DNA of 64,000 nt from Allotamlana fucoidanivorans (GCF_006265225.1 NZ_VDCS01000008.1:1-64000), one strand, 5' to 3'; positions 1-8,537 are shown, counted from the stretch's first letter. A program made the numbers and translations. Notes: generated by a model not told the origin, from the sequence alone.

Positions 1-327
1 AGGGAGGGATAACGATGATTTTTTAACTTAATTATTATACTTATCATTTTGGTTTTATAAATTCTGGTTACAATATAATAACTTTCTTACAATGTATCAA
101 AAGGATTTTTAATATCCATTAAATTAGTTGAAGATACATGTGTAAAATGTATTGCTTCAACACCTATGTCGTTTTCGTTTTCTGGATGTAATAATGTCAT
201 TTTTTAACCAATTATTCGTCTCAGATAAATTTCGCTAAATATTGCCTTTTTCACACTTGTTTTTCCATTAGTTTTATTTCATCATTTCGTTTGAGATGAA
301 TTTATTAATTATTTTAATATAAAAATT
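1..327. other. Intergenic stretch with no confident gene
   Basis: This is AT-rich sequence at the window edge with no long reading frame on either strand. The only coding-like item is a 37-codon minus-strand frame at 87-200, listed separately. I see no repeat, tRNA or mobile-element end. The right part leads into the interrupted mini-ORF at 328-429 and may contain its promoter, but no clean TAnnTTTG element was found. Confidence 0.5.
87..200 (-). CDS. Possible small ORF or gene remnant, 37 aa
   Basis: An ATG at 200 (minus strand) opens a 37-codon frame to a TAA at 87-89. The peptide begins MTLLHPENENDIG and ends MDIKNPFDTL. Its composition is mixed and protein-like (charged and hydrophobic residues alternate) and not the Lys/Asn/Ile-only product expected from random AT-rich DNA. 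It has no signal peptide, membrane segment or recognisable motif. No promoter or terminator could be assigned. It could be a real micro-ORF or the tail of a gene lost by deletion. I do not recognise it. Confidence 0.2.
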   Translation of the reverse strand: MTLLHPENENDIGVEAIHFTHVSSTNLMDIKNPFDTL

Positions 328-429
328 ATGAGTTTAAATTCAGATTAAGATTACAGTCAAGAAGAGCTTGACAATCATGCAAATCAATTAAATCCTGAAA
401 ATGACGCTTATTGGTCATCAAGGGAGTAG
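328..429 (+). pseudogene. Conserved-looking mini-ORF interrupted by an in-frame TAA
   Basis: Read from the ATG at 328, the frame gives MSLNSD, then TAA (346-348), then DYSQEELDNHANQLNP and NDAYWSSRE before a TAG at 427-429. The part after the stop keeps the same frame, has strongly protein-like composition, and is followed three bases later by a perfect 12-bp hairpin. A single change of TAT or TAC to TAA would explain the break. It resembles short acidic flavobacterial peptides with an NPxNDAYW-like core that I recall, but I cannot verify the family. Alternatives are chance, or a shorter peptide that starts downstream of the stop. Function unknown. Confidence 0.4.
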
Positions 430-431
430 TT

Positions 432-467
432 AAACAAACCGTAGCATTAAATTGTTACGGTTTGTTT
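432..467 (+). terminator. Hairpin after the mini-ORF
   Basis: A perfect 12-bp inverted repeat (432-443 with 456-467; core ACCGTA/TACGGT) has a 12-nt loop and begins three bases after the mini-ORF stop. The right arm runs into GTTTGTTTC, a loose T-rich tail. It is compatible with an intrinsic terminator for a short plus-strand transcript. Confidence 0.5.
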
Positions 468-532
468 GTTTCGAAAATTAATTAAGAATATCGACATGTT
501 TTCGGCAAAAATTCGGCAAAAAAATGAAATAA

Positions 533-571
533 AAAACCGTAAAACGCTGTTTTTTAACGAATTACGGTTTT
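533..571 (-). terminator. Probable terminator of tRNA-Leu
   Basis: The inverted repeat AAAACCGTAA / TTACGGTTTT (533-542 with 562-571) lies seven bases beyond the 3' end of the minus-strand tRNA. On the minus strand the left arm ends in a run of T. The core ACCGTAA is shared with the hairpin at 432-467, so the two may have a common origin. Confidence 0.5.
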
Positions 572-577
572 ATCAAG

Positions 578-659
578 TACTCAAGGTGGGAATCGAACCC
601 ACACTTCCGAAGAAACTGGATTTTGAATCCAGCGCGTCTACCAATTCCGCCACTTGAGC
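578..659 (-). tRNA. tRNA-Leu (anticodon CAA)
   Basis: Read on the minus strand, the 7-bp acceptor arm GCTCAAG pairs with CTTGAGT (one G-U pair). The D-arm region GGCGGAATTGGTAGACGC is typical of tRNA-Leu. The anticodon stem CTGGA/TCCAG encloses the loop TTCAAAA, giving anticodon CAA, which reads UUG. A long variable arm (TTCTTCGGAAG) marks a class II tRNA, and the T-arm holds GGTTCGATTCC. The total is 82 nt including the discriminator A. CCA is not encoded. Confidence 0.97.
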
Positions 660-670
660 ATTTCGGACAG

Positions 671-704
671 CAAAAATATATATTTTTTCTAAATTATTCA
701 CAAA
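671..704 (-). promoter_or_regulatory. Putative promoter of tRNA-Leu
   Basis: On the minus strand, TATTTTTG (671-678) matches the Bacteroidota -7 consensus TAnnTTTG. A TTTG (701-704) lies 22 bases further upstream, close to the -33 position. It sits just before the tRNA 5' end at 659. Confidence 0.5.
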
Positions 705-743
705 AATACTAGGCAATATACTTTTTAGGTTAAAATAAATCCA

Positions 744-751
744 TAAATTTG
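744..751 (+). promoter_or_regulatory. Putative -7 element of prs
   Basis: TAAATTTG matches TAnnTTTG and lies 52 bases upstream of the prs ATG. No clear -33 TTTG was found at the usual distance. Confidence 0.4.
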
Positions 752-803
752 CACCTCGTTTAAAATAAGCTGGTGTTTCGCACTAAAAAACAATACGTTA
801 ACT

Positions 804-1745
804 ATGCCAATTGTTATTACCGAAGCTAAAATTTTTGCTTGTACCCAAAGTAAAGTTCTTGGTGAAAAAATCGCTAAAGCCTTTGGGGCCGAATTAGGTA
901 ATGTTATTACTTCTACATACAGTGATGGAGAATTTCAACCATCCTATGAAGAATCTATTCGCGGTACTCGCATTTTCATTATTGGGTCTACCAATCCAGG
1001 ACCTGAAAATTTAATGGAAATGTTATTAATGATTGATGCTGCTAAACGAGCTTCAGCAAGACACATTACAGCTGTTTTACCGTATTTTGGGTGGGCAAGA
1101 CAAGATAGAAAAGATAAGCCACGTGTGCCTATTGCTGCTAAATTAGTGGCTAAAATGATTGAAGCTGCTGGGGCTACGCGAATTATCACCATGGATTTAC
1201 ATGCGGATCAAATTCAAGGCTTTTTTGAAAAACCAGTAGATCATTTGTTTGCATCAACTATTTTCTTACCATATTTAAAACGGTTAAATTTGCCTAATTT
1301 AACAATTGCCTCACCAGATATGGGAGGGTCAAAAAGAGCTTACGCTTATTCAAAGGCCTTACAAAGTGATGTCGTAATTTGTTATAAGCAACGTGCTAAA
1401 GCCAATGTTATTTCGCATATGGAATTGATTGGTGATGTTACTGGTAAAAATGTAGTGCTTGTTGATGATATGGTTGATACTGCGGGTACTTTAACTAAGG
1501 CCGCCGATTTAATGATGGAGCGTGGTGCGCTTAGTGTAAGAGCTATTTGTACACACCCCATTTTATCAGGTAAAGCGTATGATAATTTAAATAACTCAAG
1601 ATTAGAAGAACTTATAGTTACAGACTCTATTCCTGTAAAGCCATTAAGTGATAAAATTAGAGTATTAAGTTGTGCTGATTTGTTTGCAGAGGTAATGGAA
1701 AAAGTACACAACAACAAGTCTATCAGTTCAAAATTTGTGATGTAA
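804..1745 (+). CDS. prs: Ribose-phosphate pyrophosphokinase (PRPP synthetase)
   Basis: This cytoplasmic enzyme makes 5-phosphoribosyl-1-diphosphate from ribose 5-phosphate and ATP, feeding purine, pyrimidine, NAD, His and Trp synthesis. The 313-residue length is normal. Visible motifs are the ATP-loop region YFGWARQDRK (about 94-103), the DLHADQIQGFF segment (about 131), and the PRPP-binding loop VLVDDMVDTAGT (about 218-229). It starts at the ATG directly after a short leader with a TAAATTTG promoter element. It lies 39 bases upstream of rplY; prs, rplY and pth in this order is a familiar flavobacterial arrangement, probably co-transcribed at least as prs-rplY. Confidence 0.97.
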   Translation: MPIVITEAKIFACTQSKVLGEKIAKAFGAELGNVITSTYSDGEFQPSYEESIRGTRIFIIGSTNPGPENLMEMLLMIDAAKRASARHITAVLPYFGWARQDRKDKPRVPIAAKLVAKMIEAAGATRIITMDLHADQIQGFFEKPVDHLFASTIFLPYLKRLNLPNLTIASPDMGGSKRAYAYSKALQSDVVICYKQRAKANVISHMELIGDVTGKNVVLVDDMVDTAGTLTKAADLMMERGALSVRAICTHPILSGKAYDNLNNSRLEELIVTDSIPVKPLSDKIRVLSCADLFAEVMEKVHNNKSISSKFVM

Positions 1746-1784
1746 ATCACTTGAATAAAGAATATTAATTTAATATATATATAA

Positions 1785-2405
1785 ATGAAATCAATTACAA
1801 TCAACGGATCTCAAAGAGAAAGCGTGGGCAAAAAAGCAACAAAAGCCTTACGTAATGCTGGTCAGGTTCCTTGCGTATTATACGGAGGAGATAAGCCAGT
1901 GCATTTCTCTGCACCAGAATTAGCTTTCTCTAAACTTGTATACACGCCTAATGCGCATACAGTTGTAATTAACTTAGAAAGTGGTGAAACATTTAATGCT
2001 GTATTACAAGACATTCAATTTCACCCGGTAACAGATAATATTTTACATGTAGATTTCTATCAGTTATTTGAAGATAAAGAAATTGCATTAAATATTCCTG
2101 TAAACTTAGTTGGTAACTCTAGAGGGGTTAAAAATGGTGGTGTGTTAAGAAAAAATCACAGAAAATTACGTATTAAGGCACTTCCTGTTAACTTACCAGA
2201 TTTTATAGAAATAGACATTACACCTCTTAAAATTGGAGGAAAAGTTTATGTAGGTGATTTACCAAATGAAAACTACACCTTCTTGCATTCAGATAATACC
2301 GTAGTATGTCAAGTGAGAACATCTAGAAATGCTGTGGCAACTGATGATGATGAAGAAGAATTAGAAGAAGGAGCAGAAGCACCTGTGGCTGAAGCACAAG
2401 AATAG
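1785..2405 (+). CDS. rplY: 50S ribosomal protein L25/general stress protein Ctc
   Basis: This protein binds 5S rRNA in the large ribosomal subunit. It is the long, 206-residue two-domain form: an N-terminal L25 beta-barrel (about 1-90, beginning [20 protein letters not shown]) and a C-terminal TL5/CTC-type domain (about 95-185). The last 20 or so residues form a very acidic Glu/Asp/Ala tail, common in Bacteroidota L25 proteins and probably unstructured. It follows prs closely and is followed by a strong hairpin terminator at 2428-2460, which separates it from pth. Confidence 0.96.
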   Translation: MKSITINGSQRESVGKKATKALRNAGQVPCVLYGGDKPVHFSAPELAFSKLVYTPNAHTVVINLESGETFNAVLQDIQFHPVTDNILHVDFYQLFEDKEIALNIPVNLVGNSRGVKNGGVLRKNHRKLRIKALPVNLPDFIEIDITPLKIGGKVYVGDLPNENYTFLHSDNTVVCQVRTSRNAVATDDDEEELEEGAEAPVAEAQE

Positions 2406-2427
2406 ATACATTCTTAAGTAAAATATG

Positions 2428-2460
2428 AAGCATCCTAAAATATTTTGGGATGCTTTTTTA
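2428..2460 (+). terminator. Intrinsic terminator after rplY
   Basis: AAGCATCC (2428-2435) pairs with GGATGCTT (2448-2455), and the inner AAAATATTTT extends the stem. The right arm runs into a T tract (2454-2459). It lies 22 bases after the rplY stop codon. Confidence 0.85.
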
Positions 2461-2541
2461 TTTTTACAAAAACAAATGTAAATGGGGTCATTTTTTATGA
2501 GGTTTTTTGCTTCAAACTGTCATGAACAAGGAATAAAAGTT

Positions 2542-3108
2542 ATGAAAAAGTTTTTAATTGTAGGTTTAGGAAATATGGGGGCTAAATATGAAAATACGCG
2601 CCATAATATCGGGTTTAAAGTGTTAGACTATTTTGCATCTCAAGAAGGGTTGTCATTTGAAACCCAAAAGTTGGGTGATGTTACAACCTATACTTTAAAA
2701 GGAAGAACATTTATTTTCTTAAAACCTAATACTTATATGAATTTAAGCGGAAAATCCGTTCAGTATTGGTTAGCCAAAGAAAAGATACCATTAGAAAATC
2801 TTTTAGTTATTACAGACGATTTAAATTTGCCCTTTGGCAGTATACGATTAAAAACTAAAGGAAGTGATGGCGGACATAACGGACTTAAAGATATTCAGGA
2901 TAAATTGAATACCACAAAGTATAACCGTTTTAGGTTTGGTATTAGTGATGCTTTTAGCAAAGGCAGGCAAGTGGATTATGTTTTAGGAGAATGGACCGAA
3001 GAAGAATCGGAAACCTTAAAAGAACGATTAGGAACCTCGATTGAATTAATTAAGTCATTTGTTTTAGCAGGTGTAAATAATACCATGAATGCATTCAATG
3101 GTAAGTAA
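2542..3108 (+). CDS. pth: Peptidyl-tRNA hydrolase
   Basis: This cytoplasmic enzyme recycles peptidyl-tRNAs released prematurely from ribosomes. The protein of 188 residues has the family start MKKFLIVGLGNMGAKYENTR followed by HNIGF, which contains the catalytic His (about residue 20). The substrate-contacting segments PNTYMNLSGKSV and DDLNLPFGSIRLK are present. The frame is open upstream to 2482, but those 20 codons have no family counterpart, so I place the start at the ATG at 2542. The gene is separated from rplY by a terminator and is convergent with the metalloprotease gene, with only 9 bases between them. Confidence 0.95.
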   Translation: MKKFLIVGLGNMGAKYENTRHNIGFKVLDYFASQEGLSFETQKLGDVTTYTLKGRTFIFLKPNTYMNLSGKSVQYWLAKEKIPLENLLVITDDLNLPFGSIRLKTKGSDGGHNGLKDIQDKLNTTKYNRFRFGISDAFSKGRQVDYVLGEWTEEESETLKERLGTSIELIKSFVLAGVNNTMNAFNGK

Positions 3109-3117
3109 TAGCCTTCT

Positions 3118-5811
3118 TTATTTAATTATAACTCTTTTGGTGAATTCTTTTACACCATTTGATATTTTGAGAATGTACATGCCTGAAAATATATTTTGCA
3201 ATGTCACATTTTCTTCAAAATTTGTACTACCATTATACGTTTCTTGATATACCAATCTATTTCTAAGATCGTATAGTTTTATATCCACATTGTTTTTTGT
3301 AGGGTTGTATAGCTGAATAGTAAATTCACCTGTATTCGGATTAGGGTAAAGAACTAATTTGTTAGGGTCTCCAGGTTCTCCAATATCTAATAGTGTTTCA
3401 GTGGTTTCACATATTTCAACAAACCAGGAGTTAAGAGTGCCTTCGTCTCCAGCTTCGAAATCACCTAGTTGTATAGTCCAGTTTCCTGAAGAGTTTTTGT
3501 TATTAAACTTGGCTAGCAAATCATTGAACGATTTGGCTGATGTATTTAGTGAAGCACTCAGGCAATTAAGTAAAGGAGCCTGATCGTCAAAAATGCTAAT
3601 CAAATTTTCTTCATTACCACAGTCGCTCGGTGATTTCAAAAGTACTATGGTGTTGTCAGGGCCTTGCACTCTTATGCCTAAATCTCCAATATAAGAATGC
3701 GTAATGTCTAAGCCTATATTTATATCTGTAATTGCTTTTGCGTCACCTATATTAATGGTATGCGATTGAGTAAAATCTTTTCCATTATCTGTAATATTGA
3801 TGCCTAAATTAGGAGCTGAACTATATTGGGTACACGTTTTACTTACAATATAATTTATAGCAAAATCTGTGGTATTAATAGCAAAGAAGTTATTGTTGGT
3901 TGGCTCAATTAAAATTCTGCAATACGGAGCAGGTAAATGAGGTACCGTGATAATATGACTTCCATCATTGGGGGTGTTTGATGCCAAAGTATGTTCATAA
4001 GTCATACCACCGTTTGTAGATAATAGTATGTTAACATTTGAGGCTCCAGATAAGTTATTTGTATTGTTTACGTTCCATGTGATGGTTTCATTAGTGCCAC
4101 TTTCCCAAAGAATATTGGGTGTGTTCTGTGAGGTTATACTAAACGGGCCATATGCAGAACTAAAGGTCACACGCATGTCGTCATGCGCATTATTAGCGCC
4201 ACCTGGTCTATTATCTCTAACAGTAAGTCTGAAATCTGCGGTTCTATCTACATTTGGCACTTTTTCCCATTGGGTAGCATTAATACCAAAGGTTAAATCT
4301 TCCAAATTAGGAAAATACCTAATATTGCTTTCTGTTGGCGGATAAGACCTAAATAATACCGAATTTGAATTTGAGCTATTAGGATTGGGGTATGTTGTAA
4401 CTGCATCATCTTCATTAAACTGTTCCCAACAGTACGTGAGCTGATCACCGTCTGCATCTGAAGCGTTTCCTACTAATTTAAAAGCGGTTCCAACAGGTAA
4501 AGTTAAATTAGAACCAGCATTAACAGTAGGTGTAGAGTTACCTGTGTTTTCAGTAGAAGGGCATGTGGTGGTCTTAATAAAAGTTGTAATTTGTTGTAAA
4601 GAAGCGGCATGAAAATAAGGGTCACTATGTCGTTGTACATTGGTAGAGCCTGTGATACCCGCATAAGCCATAATGGTTGATCCGCCACCAGGTTCCATTT
4701 GCGTATTTGTGCCTTCACTACCATCATGCGTCCAAGTATGGGTAGCACCAAATTGATGCCCAATTTCATGGGCTACAAAATCTAAATCAAAATTAATACC
4801 AGCAGGCGAAGGACTTGTGGAAAACCCAGAGCCTTTATGGTTTTTATCAGCGTAAGACCCTCCGTTATTACATACACACCCTATGCACCCTGCATCTCCT
4901 GTGCCATTGCCAGCACCATCATCAATACCACCAAGCAAATGACCTACATCATAATTAGCTTCTAAAATTTCTGTATCTAAGGTTGTGGCTAGTTGGGTGT
5001 TATAATTTCCTAAATTGGTATAAGGATCGGTACTCGGGTTTAAGTAAATCACCTTATCATTATTAGCCACTAATTGCAGAGAAACATTAAACTCATTTTC
5101 AAAAACCGCGTTAATATTGGTTAAGGTAGCGTTAATAGCAGCGTTAACAGAGGCTAAGGAACCTCCATTAAATTGTCCATATTCACCAGTAACAGAAAGC
5201 GCTATTTTATAAGTACGTTTTATGCTGTCATCAGCGTCTTTTAACTCGTCTTCCTTAAGTTGTGTTTTGAAAAAGGTATTAATGCGTTCACAAAGAAAGT
5301 TGCCTTGTGCTAAGTTTGCCTTGTGTATCACAACAATTTGATTTAAGTTATTGGCAGCAGCTTCAATAACCGTGGTGTTACTGGTGCCTAAAACAACTCC
5401 AGATAAACCATTATATGGCGATATACTAAAGCGCAGATAAGCCAACGGATTGTCTATACCATAACCTGTGTATGATTTTATATGGGGGTATTTAGCTTGT
5501 AAATCTGGATGCATAACAGAGGTCTCTTCAATACGGAAACGCTCAAAAGTCCCATGAGCATTAGGGAAACTTAATATTAAATCAGATGTTTCCGTAGTTT
5601 TACTGGTCTTATTAGATTGCGTCAATGCTTGAGTAAGGGTTTGTAAATTAAATTGATAAACGAGACCTTTGTTGCTGGCAGTTTTATGGGGCTTCGATTT
5701 TAAAAGTGTCTTGGTTGTTGCTATTTTTGTAAAGTAATTATCTTGAGCAAAACCTGAAAATAAACTTAAAAGTATTGCAGTTGTTAAAACATAATGTAGT
5801 TTTGCTTTCAT
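3118..5811 (-). CDS. Secreted reprolysin-like metalloprotease with P-domain and T9SS sorting domain
   Basis: This is a large exported protease, 897 residues from the preferred ATG at 5811. The frame opens 14 codons earlier, but the signal peptide MKAKLHYVLTTAILL starts at 5811. In order: a pro-region to about 195; an M12B-type catalytic domain with zinc motif HEIGHQFGATH (about 348-358) and a Cys-rich stretch just before it; a PKD-like region near 435; a proprotein-convertase P-domain (about 660-800); and a C-terminal type A T9SS sorting domain beginning near VLYPNPNTGEF. It probably crosses the outer membrane through the Por secretion system and acts at the surface or outside the cell. The substrate is unknown. 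A TATATTTG promoter element lies upstream. Confidence 0.93.
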   Translation of the reverse strand: MKAKLHYVLTTAILLSLFSGFAQDNYFTKIATTKTLLKSKPHKTASNKGLVYQFNLQTLTQALTQSNKTSKTTETSDLILSFPNAHGTFERFRIEETSVMHPDLQAKYPHIKSYTGYGIDNPLAYLRFSISPYNGLSGVVLGTSNTTVIEAAANNLNQIVVIHKANLAQGNFLCERINTFFKTQLKEDELKDADDSIKRTYKIALSVTGEYGQFNGGSLASVNAAINATLTNINAVFENEFNVSLQLVANNDKVIYLNPSTDPYTNLGNYNTQLATTLDTEILEANYDVGHLLGGIDDGAGNGTGDAGCIGCVCNNGGSYADKNHKGSGFSTSPSPAGINFDLDFVAHEIGHQFGATHTWTHDGSEGTNTQMEPGGGSTIMAYAGITGSTNVQRHSDPYFHAASLQQITTFIKTTTCPSTENTGNSTPTVNAGSNLTLPVGTAFKLVGNASDADGDQLTYCWEQFNEDDAVTTYPNPNSSNSNSVLFRSYPPTESNIRYFPNLEDLTFGINATQWEKVPNVDRTADFRLTVRDNRPGGANNAHDDMRVTFSSAYGPFSITSQNTPNILWESGTNETITWNVNNTNNLSGASNVNILLSTNGGMTYEHTLASNTPNDGSHIITVPHLPAPYCRILIEPTNNNFFAINTTDFAINYIVSKTCTQYSSAPNLGINITDNGKDFTQSHTINIGDAKAITDINIGLDITHSYIGDLGIRVQGPDNTIVLLKSPSDCGNEENLISIFDDQAPLLNCLSASLNTSAKSFNDLLAKFNNKNSSGNWTIQLGDFEAGDEGTLNSWFVEICETTETLLDIGEPGDPNKLVLYPNPNTGEFTIQLYNPTKNNVDIKLYDLRNRLVYQETYNGSTNFEENVTLQNIFSGMYILKISNGVKEFTKRVIIK

Positions 5812-5841
5812 AAATACGTTTTTCGAGGCTAATTTTAATAT

Positions 5842-5849
5842 CAAATATA
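5842..5849 (-). promoter_or_regulatory. Putative -7 element of the metalloprotease gene
   Basis: The minus strand reads TATATTTG, matching TAnnTTTG, 31 bases upstream of the preferred ATG at 5811. This position favours 5811 over the frame opening at 5853, which lies upstream of the element. Confidence 0.45.
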
Positions 5850-5895
5850 GCAATTCTAATTATTTAACCTGGTTTTATTTAATTGTACACTTTGC

Positions 5896-6834
5896 ATGAG
5901 AAAGGTAAAAAACTTAGAGCATTATAAGGCTTCAGAGGCTACTGTGGTAACCATTGGTACGTTTGATGGGGTGCATATTGGACATCAAAAAATAATAAAA
6001 CGGCTTATAAATACAGGAAAAGTAGAAGGTTTAAAATCCGTAATACTTACGTTTTTTCCACACCCAAGAATGGTCTTGCAAAAGGATTCTAATATCAAGT
6101 TAATAAATACCATTAAAGAACGTCATGATATTTTAGATGCTTTAGGCTTAGATTTTTTGCTTATTAAAAAGTTTACCAAAGCCTTTTCAAGACTATCTGC
6201 TGAAGATTTTGTGAAAGATATTTTGGTAGATAAAATAAATGCCAAAAAAGTAATTATTGGCTATGACCACCGTTTTGGAAGAAATAGAAATGCTGATATC
6301 AATGATTTAAAAGTTTTTGGAGAAACTTATGGTTTTGAAGTGGAAGAAATTTCAGCGCAAGATATCAATGAGGTCGCTGTAAGTTCAACCAAAATAAGAG
6401 CTGCTATAAATGATGGCGATATTCAAAAAGCGAATAAATATTTGGGCTATGATTTTATGCTAACGGGTGAGGTAAGTCAAGGTAGAGGTTTGGGCAAGCA
6501 ATTAAATTTTCCAACGGCTAATATTGTTATAGAGGAAGATTATAAAATTATTCCGAAGCAAGGCGCTTATGTTGTGTATGCCAAAATAAATGACCTAACG
6601 GTATATGGCATGATGAATATTGGTATGAACCCAACAGTGAATGGGAGCGAGCAAACTATTGAAGTGCATTTTTTTGACTTTAATTCATCTATCTACGGAG
6701 AAATTATTCAAATACATTTATTAGAACGCTTAAGAGATGAGCAAAAATTTGAATCGGTTGAGGCTTTAAAAAAACAACTCGCTAAAGATAAAGAGACTGC
6801 TTTAAAATTCATCTCAAGCCATAAGCCGTCTTAA
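5896..6834 (+). CDS. ribF: Bifunctional riboflavin kinase/FAD synthetase
   Basis: This cytoplasmic enzyme phosphorylates riboflavin to FMN and adenylates FMN to FAD. The N-terminal FAD synthetase half has the nucleotidyltransferase motif TIGTFDGVHIGHQKII (about 20-35) and the YDHRFGRNR segment (about 123). The C-terminal riboflavin kinase half has GRGLGKQLNFPTANI (about 196-210). The length of 312 is normal. It lies 73 bases upstream of serS on the same strand, but serS has its own promoter-like element. The FAD made here is used, among others, by SdhA encoded later in the window. Confidence 0.96.
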   Translation: MRKVKNLEHYKASEATVVTIGTFDGVHIGHQKIIKRLINTGKVEGLKSVILTFFPHPRMVLQKDSNIKLINTIKERHDILDALGLDFLLIKKFTKAFSRLSAEDFVKDILVDKINAKKVIIGYDHRFGRNRNADINDLKVFGETYGFEVEEISAQDINEVAVSSTKIRAAINDGDIQKANKYLGYDFMLTGEVSQGRGLGKQLNFPTANIVIEEDYKIIPKQGAYVVYAKINDLTVYGMMNIGMNPTVNGSEQTIEVHFFDFNSSIYGEIIQIHLLERLRDEQKFESVEALKKQLAKDKETALKFISSHKPS

Positions 6835-6880
6835 CGGTTATTTTACAATAAAAACAAGAGCGATTATCTTGTTAATTCCT

Positions 6881-6888
6881 TAAATTTG
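6881..6888 (+). promoter_or_regulatory. Putative -7 element of serS
   Basis: TAAATTTG matches TAnnTTTG and lies 19 bases before the serS ATG at 6908, which would give a leader of only about 15 nt. Confidence 0.4.
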
Positions 6889-6907
6889 TCGCTTAAATTT
6901 TCAAGAC

Positions 6908-8179
6908 ATGTTACAAGTTGCTTTTATTAGAGAGAACAAAGATTTAGTAATTGAGCGCTTAGCAAAGCGAAATATTGATGCACGTCAAATGATTGATGAT
7001 GTTATTGCGTTTGATGAAGCAAGACGAAGCTTACAAGCAGAACTCGATAATACCTTGGCCGAATCAAACACTTTATCAAAAGAAATTGGAAATTTATACA
7101 AATCTGGGCAAGCTGAAAAAGCCAATGCCCTTAAGCAAAAAACGAGTGAATTAAAAGAGTCATCAAAAGTACTGGCTGAGTCATTAAATGCTAAAGCAGA
7201 TGCTTTAAATGAACTACTTTATAAAATTCCCAACGTGCCCAATGCCATAGTTCCAGCTGGTAATACAGATGAAGATAATGAAGAGGTGTTTAGTGCGGGC
7301 GAGATTCCTAAACTCCATGACGAGGCTTTGCCGCATTGGGAATTAGCTAAGAAATATGATATTATTGATTTTGAATTAGGGAATAAAATCACGGGAGCAG
7401 GTTTTCCTGTATATAAAGGCAAAGGCGCACGATTACAACGGGCTTTAATAGCCTATTTTCTTGATAAAAATACGGCTGCCGGCTACACCGAATTTCAGTT
7501 GCCACACTTAGTCAATGAAGCCTCTGGTTTTGGCACGGGGCAGTTACCTGATAAAGAAGGACAAATGTATCATGTAACAGGAGATAATCTATATCTTATT
7601 CCAACAGCAGAAGTGCCAGGTACCAATATTTTTAGAGATGTGGTTTTAAGTGAAGCAGAATTACCAATAGGTATAACAGGTTACACGCCATGTTTTAGAA
7701 GAGAGGCAGGAAGCTATGGCGCTCATGTGAGAGGTTTAAACAGATTACACCAATTTGATAAGGTTGAAATTTTACGTGTAGAACACCCTTCAAAATCTTA
7801 TGAAGCACTAGATGGGATGGTAGATCATGTGAAAACCATTCTTGAAGAGTTAAAGTTACCATACCGAATATTGAGATTATGTGGTGGCGATTTAGGGTTC
7901 ACCTCTGCATTAACTTATGATTTTGAAGTGTTCTCAACAGCACAAGACCGTTGGTTAGAGATATCATCTGTTTCAAATTTTGAAACATTTCAAGCCAACC
8001 GCCTAAAACTAAGATTTAAAAACAGTGAAGGTAAAAATGAGCTGGCTCACACTTTAAATGGAAGTTCATTAGCACTACCTAGAGTTTTAGCTGGCATATT
8101 AGAAAATTACCAAACCGAGAAAGGTATTGTTATTCCTGAAGTGCTACAACCGTACACTGGTTTTAGTATAATTGATTAA
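6908..8179 (+). CDS. serS: Seryl-tRNA synthetase
   Basis: This enzyme charges tRNA-Ser with serine and is class II. The 423-residue protein has an N-terminal antiparallel coiled-coil arm (about 30-105, rich in Ala/Glu/Lys) that grips the long variable arm of tRNA-Ser. The catalytic core has motif 2 (CFRREAGSYG, about 258-267), RLHQFDKVEI after it, and motif 3 (NGSSLALPRVLAGILENYQ, about 385-403). The length and start are normal. It is the last gene of this plus-strand group before a region of small and broken genes. Confidence 0.97.
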   Translation: MLQVAFIRENKDLVIERLAKRNIDARQMIDDVIAFDEARRSLQAELDNTLAESNTLSKEIGNLYKSGQAEKANALKQKTSELKESSKVLAESLNAKADALNELLYKIPNVPNAIVPAGNTDEDNEEVFSAGEIPKLHDEALPHWELAKKYDIIDFELGNKITGAGFPVYKGKGARLQRALIAYFLDKNTAAGYTEFQLPHLVNEASGFGTGQLPDKEGQMYHVTGDNLYLIPTAEVPGTNIFRDVVLSEAELPIGITGYTPCFRREAGSYGAHVRGLNRLHQFDKVEILRVEHPSKSYEALDGMVDHVKTILEELKLPYRILRLCGGDLGFTSALTYDFEVFSTAQDRWLEISSVSNFETFQANRLKLRFKNSEGKNELAHTLNGSSLALPRVLAGILENYQTEKGIVIPEVLQPYTGFSIID

Positions 8180-8335
8180 ACTAGTAAAAATCTTACAAAT
8201 CAATAATCTTTTTTATCAAAAACATCGATTAAATGCGTGTTTTGGTTGATACATGACATTTTTAGGTCGTTTTACTTGCATTTTTTAAAGATATTTTTCA
8301 AGTTAGCAGCACCAAATCTATTAAACCTGCTGACC

Positions 8336-8537
8336 ATGAAGAATATTAAGCGTTTAGTACTGTTAATTGCTCTGATTTTTTTCGCTACAAAAGTGTTGTC
8401 CTCAGATTTCGAACTGGTTAAATCTGACGATAATTCAACTACAATAGTGAGTAAATAGGAATTCTGTTTTCATAATATCTCTTGATGCACAAAAAGATGT
8501 TTTTGAAATAAATAATTGTGATTTTTCATTAAATTAA
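8336..8537 (+). pseudogene. Small secreted protein, apparently frameshifted
   Basis: An ATG at 8336 starts MKNIKRLVLLIALIFFATK, a good signal peptide, then about 20 residues to a TAG at 8456-8458, for 40 residues in all. Directly around that stop, the +1 frame continues as NSVFIISLDAQKDVFEINN and ends at a TAA at 8535-8537. A single-base indel near 8450-8460 would join the two into a 66-residue secreted protein. The frame is also open upstream to 8237 without family-like sequence. No slippery site is visible, so mutation is likelier than programmed frameshifting. The family is not recognised; small secreted proteins with this kind of start are common in flavobacteria. Confidence 0.4.

Noticed and set aside
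466-657. 63-codon plus-strand frame
   Set aside because: It covers the tRNA-Leu and its terminator in antisense; the translated part reads tRNA sequence.
1382-1804. Minus-strand frame opposite prs
   Set aside because: Antisense shadow of prs; the peptide is biased to Ile/Ser/Leu and has no motif.
2482-2541. N-terminal extension of pth
   Set aside because: Twenty codons without family similarity; the standard start MKKFLIVGLGNMG lies at 2542.
4028-4345. Plus-strand frame inside the reprolysin gene
   Set aside because: Opposite strand of a clear metalloprotease gene; no independent promoter or conservation signal.
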